From: an uncultured Parabacteroides sp.
Lineage (GTDB): Bacteria > Bacteroidota > Bacteroidia > Bacteroidales > Tannerellaceae
NCBI GenBank assembly: GCA_949287365.1
Contig: CASEGC010000046.1
Span: 1 to 39,971 of the forward strand
Length of the DNA stretch: 39,971 bases
Reading direction: 5' to 3'
The first letter of the stretch is position 1. Every line of letters begins with the position of its first letter. The notes under the pieces are model-generated. The model did not search any database and was not told the origin of the DNA. It worked only from the letters and a program-made list of their open reading frames with translations. Made by a program: the position numbers and the translations under genes. Below, piece by piece: positions 1-7,361 of this stretch.

Positions 1-365
1 TCTTTTTTCATTAGCATGATATTGTTCCCTTCCATTTTGTACATGACATTCGTCCCTTCAAAAAGGGTGGCTAGCACTTGGGCGACACTTTTGTCGTTCG
101 CTTGCATGGAAACTTTCTGACCTAAGTCAACCTCTTTCTTATTGTAGATAAAGAGATAGTCCGTCTGCTTCTCGATTTCCGTCAAGACCTCTATTGTTTT
201 TACGTCATTCACATGGATATTGACTCGTGCGTTCTGTGAGCGAACGGACGCGAATAACCCAGTGGTAAAAATAAATAGCGCTATTAAAGTTAACCTCATG
301 ATTCGATAAATTTTGTTGTGTGTTTTAATTGGAGACACGAATACTCCTTTTCCGTTTTTTTTCAT
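1..365 (-). CDS. SusC/RagA-like TonB-dependent receptor, N-terminus only (runs off window)
   Basis: This is the first 121 residues of an outer-membrane SusC-type receptor whose remainder lies beyond the left edge. I chose the start at 365 (MKKNGKG...), not the internal Met at 299, because SusC proteins of this group usually begin with a basic stretch followed by IMR and a hydrophobic signal segment (here about residues 23-40). After the signal comes an STN secretin/TonB short domain (about residues 45-121) with the typical motifs VNIHVNDV, ILTEIEKQTDYLFIYNK-like text and KSVAQVL. STN domains let such receptors signal to a FecR anti-sigma factor, and a FecR gene lies just upstream on the same strand (end 543). 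The plug and barrel are not in the window, so the substrate cannot be inferred. A SusC-type identity is secure; its SusD partner would be further left. Confidence 0.85.
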   Translation of the reverse strand, partial: MKKNGKGVFVSPIKTHNKIYRIMRLTLIALFIFTTGLFASVRSQNARVNIHVNDVKTIEVLTEIEKQTDYLFIYNKKEVDLGQKVSMQANDKSVAQVLATLFEGTNVMYKMEGNNIMLMKK

Positions 366-427
366 ACATTTGTAACGATTTTAATGTTGGTACTAAATAA
401 TTTAAGGATGATTTCGGTACTGGCTTC

Positions 428-455
428 ACTGGGAGATGCTGCAACATCTCCCAGT
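428..455. terminator. 11-bp perfect hairpin between FecR and SusC genes
   Basis: The arms ACTGGGAGATG and CATCTCCCAGT form a perfect 11-bp stem with a 6-nt loop. A run of six T follows on the plus strand (455-460), so it would end plus-strand transcription. On the minus strand, where both flanking genes lie, the hairpin has no following U run. There it could be an RNA stability or partial attenuation element between the anti-sigma and receptor genes, or it could block antisense reading. The structure is certain; its role is inferred. Confidence 0.55.
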
Positions 456-542
456 TTTTTACCGATAAAGCAGGATTGTCAGTTGATACTATGTTCCATA
501 GGCATAATGTTTTTAAGGTGAATAATCGTTTATTTGATGGTG

Positions 543-1472
543 CTATTTGATGACAATCAGGTTTTTGTCATCATCTTTCGTGTAGCTGAAACGATGTTTC
601 AGTTGTAGGACTTTCAGCACGTGTTCTATGCCGTCCCGAATCCGGAATTTTCCCGTGTAACGGTAATGGAGCAGGGATTTGTTTTGTATGTCTACCGTGA
701 TGTCGTAATAGAGTTCCAGTTTTTTCATCAAGTTTTGGATTGATTCGTCCTCGAAGCAGAGTAGTCCCTCTTTCCATTTGAAATAGTTGTAATCCGGGAT
801 GGAGGATACATGAATCGTATTGGAATTGGCGACCGCCAGTTCGTTAGGTTTCAAACGCAGGCTCTCTGCCATTCTCGGAGAGTTGATTTCCACGCTTCCC
901 TCGATTAAGGCGGTCTCGAACAGGGAACTGTTCTCGTAAGCCTTGACGTTGAATTCTGTTCCCAATACCCGGACCGCGTAACGTGAGGTTTGGACCGTGA
1001 ACGGACGGTTTGCGTCGTGCCGTACGGAGAAATAGCCTTCCCCGTCCAACATTACTTCACGTTTGTTTTCCGCGAACCGGTCGGGAAAGCGTAAGGTGGT
1101 CCCGGAGTTCAGCCATACCTCCGTCCCGTCCGCCAACGTCAACTCCGCCCGTTGTCCCGGTGGGACATGAATCGTTTGCGTATGGACAGTCTCCGACTCG
1201 TGCGGAATGATGAGCTTCGACGCGAAAAATCCCACGACGAGAATCGCCGCTATTTTCAGCGTCTCGAATGTCATGCGCCAGATTTTTCCGGTTACCTTTT
1301 TAGGGTTGGAAGAAGCTTGAGCCTCCGTCTGCCATAGCGAGATGTCGTACAACTTGCGCATGGCCTTGAATTCCCGCATGTTCTCCGGGTCATCGTCCAA
1401 CCAACGGGCGATTTTCGCTCTCTCCTCGTCGGAGACCTCTCCGCGTATGTATCGTCTCAATAGCTCTTCCAT
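543..1472 (-). CDS. FecR-family anti-sigma factor (with DUF4974 C-terminus)
   Basis: This is an inner-membrane anti-sigma factor that normally holds an ECF sigma factor inactive until an outer-membrane SusC/STN receptor signals. Reading from MEELLRRY gives 309 residues, usual for the family. It has a helical cytoplasmic N-terminal domain (1-60), one membrane segment (about 70-89), a periplasmic FecR domain (about 100-195, with VPPGQRAELTLADGTEVWLN and VLGTEFNVKAY), and a C-terminal DUF4974 domain (about 238-309) that resembles an STN fold. An upstream in-frame Met at 1499 adds nine residues and is possible. The open frame continues to 1829 but overlaps crcB and is not expected to be translated. 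The receptor at 365 is the likely partner. The sigma gene is separated from this gene by crcB. Confidence 0.9.
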   Translation of the reverse strand: MEELLRRYIRGEVSDEERAKIARWLDDDPENMREFKAMRKLYDISLWQTEAQASSNPKKVTGKIWRMTFETLKIAAILVVGFFASKLIIPHESETVHTQTIHVPPGQRAELTLADGTEVWLNSGTTLRFPDRFAENKREVMLDGEGYFSVRHDANRPFTVQTSRYAVRVLGTEFNVKAYENSSLFETALIEGSVEINSPRMAESLRLKPNELAVANSNTIHVSSIPDYNYFKWKEGLLCFEDESIQNLMKKLELYYDITVDIQNKSLLHYRYTGKFRIRDGIEHVLKVLQLKHRFSYTKDDDKNLIVIK

Positions 1473-1555
1473 GCGTATTCCGTACACTTTCGTTTTCATA
1501 AGAAGAACGAAGGAGAGCGGCGAATCCCTAAAGGGAAAATGAAAAAAAGTGAATT

Positions 1556-1933
1556 TTAATTCAAACTTTTCCCGACGATTCCGCCGAACCATACGGCGGC
1601 GATGCCCAGCGTCAGGCTGATGGTGGCGTAGAGCAGGAATGGTGCGTAATAACCTTGCCGAAGCATTTGCAGGCAATCGTTGCTGAACGTGGAGAACGTG
1701 GTGAAACCACCGCATAGTCCCGTGGTAAGCAGCAGACGGAACTCTAAAGATAATCCCCGGCGTGCGACCCAAGCGTAAAACAGTCCAATCAAGAAACTGC
1801 CCGCGAGATTGACCGCGAATGTCGCCCATGGGAACGAATAGGGATGAATCCGTTCGTGCAACGCCATTTGGATTCCATAGCGCAAGACGCTTCCGATACC
1901 TCCTCCTAAAAATATGACGATTAGTTCTTTCAT
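1556..1933 (-). CDS. crcB: CrcB/FluC fluoride ion channel
   Basis: This is a small membrane protein of 125 residues that exports fluoride and acts as a dual-topology dimer in the inner membrane. Family signatures are visible: the GGGIGSVLRYG motif at residues 9-19, the NLAGSFLIG motif (Asn plus small residues of the second helix) and TTGLCGGFTTFSTFS, the TxGxxGGxTTFSTF sodium-site/Phe-box region. Four hydrophobic helices are evident, the usual number, and length is normal. I chose the Met at 1933 (MKELIV) because the N-terminal extension in the longer open frame is not family-like. The gene lies between the ECF sigma gene (2115-2666) and the FecR gene (543-1472), all in the same direction, an unusual place for a housekeeping fluoride exporter. 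I see no fluoride riboswitch in the 180 bp upstream. Confidence 0.93.
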   Translation of the reverse strand: MKELIVIFLGGGIGSVLRYGIQMALHERIHPYSFPWATFAVNLAGSFLIGLFYAWVARRGLSLEFRLLLTTGLCGGFTTFSTFSNDCLQMLRQGYYAPFLLYATISLTLGIAAVWFGGIVGKSLN

Positions 1934-2002
1934 TTTACCGTTTATGAAAAAGCGCGCTAAATTAACGTGAATCCGGTATAAATCCAAAGCGGAATAGCCT
2001 TC

Positions 2003-2068
2003 GGGAAAACATGTACGTGTTTTTGAGAAAGCATTGTCGTGTTTTCAGGGAAACACGCACGTGTTTTT
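2003..2068. repeat. Two imperfect direct copies of a palindromic GGGAAA..CGTGTTTTT element
   Basis: The text gggaaaacatgtacgtgttt (continuing tt) at 2003-2024 recurs as gggaaacacgcacgtgtttt (continuing t) at 2048-2068, and a partial version of the 3' half occurs between them at 2036-2050. Each copy is itself near-palindromic (AAACACG against CGTGTTT). They lie between the sigma gene and crcB. They could be operators or hairpins in the transcript; no function can be read from the sequence. Confidence 0.6.
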
Positions 2069-2114
2069 AGCGGATTTTAAACGGAGAGAGTCGCCGGAGT
2101 TTATCCGTTGATTC

Positions 2115-2666
2115 TCAATGGATAAGGAAATAGAGCAAGGGGAGGTAATCTTTCAGGCTGACGCGTAACGCTTTCAAGGCTTTGGTGATATGGTATTCGA
2201 CCCCTTTCGCGCTTAGTCCCATCTCTTGGGCGATTTCCTTGACGCTTTTGTTCTGGAAGCGACTTAGGACGAATATTCGTTGGGTTTGCGAGGGTAACGT
2301 TTTCAGCGTATCCCGGATAATGGTTTGTATCTCCGCGGAGAATATCTCTTGCGGGTCGCACGCCTCCAGCGTGGAGATGCGGATACTCAATTCCCGGTCG
2401 TTAAGCTCCGCGATGCGCTCAACCGCATTTTCGTGCGCCGCCTTATGGCGCAGATAGTCCAACGCTTTGTTCTTGAGGATGGTGAGGAGGAGCGCCTCGG
2501 ATAAGTCGGCGTCTTGCTCCAACGACAATTTCCAATATTTCACGAGCGCTTCCGCCACGATGTCCTCGGCGGCCAGGTCATCGTGCACGTACGATTTCGT
2601 GAAGAGAAAAGACCTCCTGTAATTGCGCTCGTAAATTCTGTTAAAATCGTTGTCTCGCATTCCCAT
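2115..2666 (-). CDS. ECF RNA polymerase sigma factor (Bacteroidetes sigma-70 family 1)
   Basis: This 183-residue extracytoplasmic-function sigma factor contains sigma region 2 (about residues 8-75, with the FLFTKSYVHDDLAAEDIVAEAL helix pair and a DYLRHK motif) and region 4 (about 120-172, with LPSQTQRIFVLSR, KSVKEIAQEMGLSAKGVEYHI helix-turn-helix). Such factors direct transcription of SusC/SusD operons and are controlled by a FecR protein. The likely anti-sigma partner is the FecR gene at 543-1472, but crcB lies between the two. Two starts are close (2666, giving MGMRDN, and 2660, giving MRDN), and neither has a clear ribosome site. The protein is paralogous to the sigma factor at 12847-13413, sharing a LEACxP..IF..E.Q.II segment. 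Confidence 0.93.
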   Translation of the reverse strand: MGMRDNDFNRIYERNYRRSFLFTKSYVHDDLAAEDIVAEALVKYWKLSLEQDADLSEALLLTILKNKALDYLRHKAAHENAVERIAELNDRELSIRISTLEACDPQEIFSAEIQTIIRDTLKTLPSQTQRIFVLSRFQNKSVKEIAQEMGLSAKGVEYHITKALKALRVSLKDYLPLLYFLIH

Positions 2667-2820
2667 TTATCTGTTTACGCCGTAAAAATAGGGATTTTCG
2701 CGTGAAAATATAAGTTTTTTGTTGAATAGAAATGAAAAAAAGTCCCTTTAGAGGTTAGGGTTGATGAGTCTTCATGCACTATTAGAAATGAAAGGCTTGT
2801 TTTATTAAGATTAAAATCGT

Positions 2821-3744
2821 ATGCGAAGAAAGCTATTATATCGTTTTTTTGAAGGAACTTGTGATATTTCTGATATCAAGAAAATTAAAGAGTGGGTAGA
2901 GGCTTCTCCCGAAAACAAGGAAAAGCTCCTGGAAGAAAGCGCGTGGTTTGATGCGATGCGAATTTCTTCTCAGAGGGAAGAGGCTTCTTTTTATGCGCAT
3001 AAGGGAAAAATAGTATTTTTGAGAGAATTTTTGAGAATAGCGGCGGTAGTGCTGTTCGTCTTAGGAGGAATAGCGGGTTGGCGTTATTGGAAGACTTCTG
3101 ACGAGGTCGCTATGAATGTGATAGAGGTCCCTGCGGGTAAAAGCGCGAACCTAACCTTGTCTGATGGAAGCAAGGTTTGGCTTAACGCTTGTTCCTCATT
3201 ACGCTATCCTTCTATGTTTAATGAAACGGATCGCGATGTGTTTTTGGAGGGAGAAGCCTATTTTGAGGTGAGCGCGGATAAGAAACACCCGTTTATTGTT
3301 CATACCAAAGAACACGATGTCCAGGTTTTCGGGACATCCTTCCATGTACAATCGCTTTCGGAGCGTTTTAGCGTAGCCTTGATGACCGGAGCTTTGCGGG
3401 TTAGCTCTCCTGAGTTGGGACAAGAAGAGGCATTGACTCCGGGATATATGATATATATGGAGAATGGGCGATTAAGAGAGAAAAAAATCACGGATTACGA
3501 CCCTTACCGATGGCGTGAAGGATTGATTTGTTTTGACGATATTCATTTCTCGGAGTTGATGAATCTATTTGAGAAATATTATGCCGTAAAGATTGAGATA
3601 GATAACGAGAAGGTCAAGAATTACGTTTGTACCGGGAAGTTCCGACAATCCGATGGGATTGATTATGCGTTGAATATTTTGAAAAAGGATGTCTCATTTA
3701 CGTATATGCGTGAGGAGGAGACTAATACGATTCACATAAAATAA
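2821..3744 (+). CDS. FecR-family anti-sigma factor of the GH2/creatininase uptake operon
   Basis: This 307-residue anti-sigma factor has a helical N-terminus (1-60), one membrane helix (about 70-88, ending before GWRYW), a periplasmic FecR domain (about 98-195 with VPAGKSANLTLSDGSKVWLN and VFGTSFHVQS) and a C-terminal DUF4974 domain (about 235-307, ending NTIHIK). It would transmit the state of the downstream SusC/STN receptor to an ECF sigma factor. Unusually no sigma gene precedes it in the same direction: the neighbour upstream is the divergent sigma gene at 2115-2666, and the same-strand sigma gene is at 12847, past the end of the operon. Either could be the partner; I favour the distal one because the divergent one has its own FecR. 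The gene is 108 bp upstream of the receptor. Confidence 0.9.
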   Translation: MRRKLLYRFFEGTCDISDIKKIKEWVEASPENKEKLLEESAWFDAMRISSQREEASFYAHKGKIVFLREFLRIAAVVLFVLGGIAGWRYWKTSDEVAMNVIEVPAGKSANLTLSDGSKVWLNACSSLRYPSMFNETDRDVFLEGEAYFEVSADKKHPFIVHTKEHDVQVFGTSFHVQSLSERFSVALMTGALRVSSPELGQEEALTPGYMIYMENGRLREKKITDYDPYRWREGLICFDDIHFSELMNLFEKYYAVKIEIDNEKVKNYVCTGKFRQSDGIDYALNILKKDVSFTYMREEETNTIHIK

Positions 3745-3852
3745 ATTGCCTATGAAGAATATCTGATAATCATGAAAAACCGGCAATACCGGGTAAAAAC
3801 ACGAGCTTTTTCTAATTAATTATATGTCTCACTTTAAATTGATACAAAAATA

Positions 3853-6800
3853 ATGGAGAAATACCATGAAAGAACGACGGGCAATCGGATTGGAAGAATC
3901 ATGAAAATGAGTTGCTTGTCATTGATGTTGTGCGGAAGTAGTTTATGGGCCGCGGATTCGCTATCCTTACAGGAAGCCAGAGTGACGATTCACGCGAATA
4001 ATATTCAATTGGAAGAATTATTGAGCGAGATTGAGAACCAGACGGATTATCTTTTTGTTTATAGCAAATCCAAGGTAGCGGTAGACCGGGTGAATGTTTC
4101 AGTGAACGCCACGAACAAATCCGTGAAAGAGATATTGGATGAGGCGTTGGCTGGAAGTTCTATCTGCTATTTTGTGGAAGGAACACATATCGTGTTGTCT
4201 CGTTCTTCCTCGAAAGCAAGAACGGAAACGCCTGGTGTTCAGCAGGGCGAATTGGAAATATCTGGAGTGATTACCGATCAGAATGGGGAACCATTGATTG
4301 GAGCGAATGTTCAAGTGAAAGGAACGACTACCGGAACGATTACGGATTTAGATGGACATTTTACGCTGAATGTTCCTTCGGGAGCCTTATTGGAGATATC
4401 TTATGTAGGTTTCTTGTCGCAAGAGATTAAGATAACCGAAGGAAAGACGGATTTGAAAATCCAGATGCGCGAGGATTCCCAATCGTTGGATGAGGTGGTC
4501 GTGATGGGTTACGGAGTTCAAAAAAAGAAATTGGTCACGGGAGCGACCGTGCAAGTGAAGGGTGAGGATATGCAGAAACTTTCCACGAATAGCGCGTTGG
4601 GGGCTTTGCAATCGCAGACACCGGGTGTACAAATCCGCCAAGCTTCCGGTTTGCCGGGTGAAGGATTTAAGGTCAATGTCCGTGGTATCGGTACGATTGG
4701 AGATTCCGCTCCTTTGTACGTGATCGACGGCATCGCGGGTGGTGATATCGATGCGTTGAACCCTTCGGATATCGAATCGATTGACGTATTGAAAGATGCG
4801 GCCTCCGCCGCTATTTACGGAGCTCGCGCGGCGAATGGTGTCATTTTGGTTACCACGAAACAAGGAAAGGCTGGAAAGGTACAAATCGCTTACGATGGAT
4901 ATGTCGGTTGGCAAAAAGTATCTAAATATCCAGACTTGCTGAACGCGCGGGAGTATATGGAAATCCAGGATATGATGCAGGTAGGTGATGGCAATCAGCC
5001 TTATGATTGGAAGAGTATGTTGCCTGATTACATCTATAATAGTGTCATGGATGGTTCTTGGGAAGGAACGGACTGGATGCGCGAGATGTGTAATGAGGGC
5101 GCGATGACTCAAAACCATTCCGTAAATCTAACGGGAGGTAATGAAACTTCCAAATTCGCGTTAGGACTTTCTTATACCAACCAAGAAGGTATTTTTGGTA
5201 ATCCGATCGACCCGACATACGAGCGTTATACGGTGCGTGTCAACTCTGATCATGTATTGTTGAAGATTAAAGATTTCGACGCGATTAAGATTGGAGAAAA
5301 TTTCACCTATACCTACAAGGACAGGACTAATATGACCGCCATTGGTGATATTTATGGTAATGACCTTCACAATGCCTTGGTCGCTAATCCGCTATTGCCT
5401 ATTTACAATAAGGATGGCGAATATTATGATCAATACGATAAGAGCGAGGAAGGCTGGACTTTTGATGGAACGACGTTTAATCCGATAGCCAAGATGGTAG
5501 AGTCCAGCAGCGGAAATAACAAGAGAAAACGATATAATATACAAGGCAACGTTTATTTGGAGGTTCAACCGATTAAAAACCTGAAATGGCGTTCCGTATT
5601 CGGGTATAAGATGACCTCCAACTCTAATCGCTCTTATACGAATATCTATTATTTGAGCACCCAAGATCAAACAACCATGGATGAAGTATCACAAGACATC
5701 TCAACCGTTCATGGATATACATGGGAGAATACGATCAGTTATAATTGGAAAATTAAGGACCATGCGTTCGATGCCGTTATCGGCCAGTCTATCGAGAAAT
5801 GGGGTTTGGGTGAATATTTGAGTACTTCCGCCCAAAATACGATTTTCCCGGGGCAATTTGATTACGCGTGGATTGATAACGCGAAACCGGCGGCGTTGAA
5901 TAATGTCTCTATTTCCGGCTATCCGGGCACGGAAGGGGCGTTGGCTTCGTTCTTCGGACGTGTCAATTATAACTATAAAGAAAAATACATGGCTTCGGTC
6001 GTGATGCGCGCGGATGGTTCCGCTAACTTCGCCCGTGGACATCGTTGGGGGTATTTCCCTTCTGTTTCGGCAGGTTGGGTAATCACGAATGAGGATTTTA
6101 TGGAGGGAGTTCGAGACAAAGGACTTGATTTCTTCAAGATTCGTGGTAGCTGGGGGCGTAATGGTAACTCATCTATCGATAATTTCCAATATCTTGCTAC
6201 AATCGCGTCAGACACGAATAACCAATATTATTTTGGTACGGATAAACTGACGCCGTCGACCGGAGCGTACGCGGATATTCTCGCGAATGAAGATGTGACG
6301 TGGGAGACCTCTGAACAACTTGACTTTGGTTTTGACGCTCGAGCGTTGGATTCTCGTTTGGGTATCGCTTTTGACTGGTATAAGAAAACAACGAAAGATT
6401 GGTTAGTCGCCGCTCCGATTCCTGCTCTTTACGGTACAGGCGCTCCTTATATCAATGGTGGAGATGTACAGAATAAAGGTATCGAGCTTGGGATTACGTG
6501 GAACGATCATGTCGGTGATTTCACTTATGGCGTGTCATTTAATATTGGAACAAATAAGAACGAGGTGACTCGTATCGCTAATACGGAAGGAATCATTCAT
6601 GGTCCGGCTAATATATTAAGTCAGGCGACAGATGAGGTGTATCGTGCTCAGGTAGGTTATCCTATCGGTTATTTTTGGGGATTCAAGACAGAAGGCGTTT
6701 TCCAGAATCAAGCGCAAATCGATGAATATCGTGCCGCGGGAAAAGGTATCTTGCAAGAAAACGTACAACCCGGTGATTTGATTTTTTCGGACACGAATGG

Positions 6801-7347
6801 AGACGGTTCGATAACAGACGATGATAAGACGATGATTGGTGATCCGAATCCGAATGTAACCGGTGGTTTAACATTGTCATTCGGATATAAGGGATTTGAT
6901 TTGTCCATCACCTCTTATGGCGCTTTTGGGCAACAGATAGCGAAGTCGTATCGTTCTTACGCTGATTCTCCACAGGAGAATTTCTCGACTGATATTTTTG
7001 GAGTGTGGACAGGCGAAGGGACTTCCAATAAGTTGCCACGTTTGACGAATGGATCAAATCCTAATTGGCAGGAAGTTTCTGATATCGTGATAGAAAACGC
7101 TGATTTCGTGAAGATTTCCAATATTACGTTAGGCTATGACTTTAAAAAGCTATTTCCATCGATGCCTTTGAGTCAAGCGCGTTTGTATGTGGCGGCTCAG
7201 AATTTGTTTACTATTACCGGATATTCAGGCATGGACCCGGAAGTTGGAGCGAGCGCTAATGATGATTATTCTTGGGCATCTGGTGTGGATTTGGGTTTCT
7301 ATCCTAGTCCGAAGACATTTTTAGTTGGTGTTAACTTGAAATTTTAA
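3853..7347 (+). CDS. SusC/RagA-like TonB-dependent outer-membrane receptor with STN domain
   Basis: This 1164-residue outer-membrane importer takes up oligosaccharide or similar ligands together with the SusD lipoprotein encoded 14 bp downstream. Domains in order are a signal peptide (about residues 17-34, ending SLWA), an STN signalling domain (about 43-118), a carboxypeptidase-regulatory-like beta domain (about 136-195: ISGVITDQNGEPLIGANV), a TonB-box region beginning at L212 (LDEVVVMGYGVQKKKLVTGA), the plug (about 225-335, with GIGTIGDSAPLYVIDG and AASAAIYGARAANGVI) and a 22-strand barrel ending in VGVNLKF with the usual terminal Phe. Length is normal for the class. The STN domain and the FecR gene immediately upstream indicate trans-envelope signalling that induces the operon on substrate binding. 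Substrate is not readable from the receptor itself; the GH2 enzyme suggests a beta-linked sugar, perhaps amino-sugar-containing. Confidence 0.95.
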   Translation: MEKYHERTTGNRIGRIMKMSCLSLMLCGSSLWAADSLSLQEARVTIHANNIQLEELLSEIENQTDYLFVYSKSKVAVDRVNVSVNATNKSVKEILDEALAGSSICYFVEGTHIVLSRSSSKARTETPGVQQGELEISGVITDQNGEPLIGANVQVKGTTTGTITDLDGHFTLNVPSGALLEISYVGFLSQEIKITEGKTDLKIQMREDSQSLDEVVVMGYGVQKKKLVTGATVQVKGEDMQKLSTNSALGALQSQTPGVQIRQASGLPGEGFKVNVRGIGTIGDSAPLYVIDGIAGGDIDALNPSDIESIDVLKDAASAAIYGARAANGVILVTTKQGKAGKVQIAYDGYVGWQKVSKYPDLLNAREYMEIQDMMQVGDGNQPYDWKSMLPDYIYNSVMDGSWEGTDWMREMCNEGAMTQNHSVNLTGGNETSKFALGLSYTNQEGIFGNPIDPTYERYTVRVNSDHVLLKIKDFDAIKIGENFTYTYKDRTNMTAIGDIYGNDLHNALVANPLLPIYNKDGEYYDQYDKSEEGWTFDGTTFNPIAKMVESSSGNNKRKRYNIQGNVYLEVQPIKNLKWRSVFGYKMTSNSNRSYTNIYYLSTQDQTTMDEVSQDISTVHGYTWENTISYNWKIKDHAFDAVIGQSIEKWGLGEYLSTSAQNTIFPGQFDYAWIDNAKPAALNNVSISGYPGTEGALASFFGRVNYNYKEKYMASVVMRADGSANFARGHRWGYFPSVSAGWVITNEDFMEGVRDKGLDFFKIRGSWGRNGNSSIDNFQYLATIASDTNNQYYFGTDKLTPSTGAYADILANEDVTWETSEQLDFGFDARALDSRLGIAFDWYKKTTKDWLVAAPIPALYGTGAPYINGGDVQNKGIELGITWNDHVGDFTYGVSFNIGTNKNEVTRIANTEGIIHGPANILSQATDEVYRAQVGYPIGYFWGFKTEGVFQNQAQIDEYRAAGKGILQENVQPGDLIFSDTNGDGSITDDDKTMIGDPNPNVTGGLTLSFGYKGFDLSITSYGAFGQQIAKSYRSYADSPQENFSTDIFGVWTGEGTSNKLPRLTNGSNPNWQEVSDIVIENADFVKISNITLGYDFKKLFPSMPLSQARLYVAAQNLFTITGYSGMDPEVGASANDDYSWASGVDLGFYPSPKTFLVGVNLKF

Positions 7348-7361
7348 TAAAGGAACGATTT

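Noticed and set aside
318-521. Small plus-strand open frame of 67 codons
   Set aside because: It overlaps the start of the minus-strand SusC gene and the hairpin at 428-455, has no ribosome site, and looks like no known protein.
1473-1829. Long N-terminal extension of the FecR open frame
   Set aside because: It runs through crcB in another frame and has low-complexity Arg/His-rich text; the family begins at MEELL or at most at the Met at 1499.
2080-2109. Terminator after the sigma gene
   Set aside because: Only a 6-bp AACGGA/TCCGTT stem with an 18-nt loop can form; too weak to call.
1934-2114. Fluoride riboswitch upstream of crcB
   Set aside because: I looked for the conserved crcB-motif pseudoknot on the minus strand and saw only the CGTGTTTTT repeats and a weak stem.
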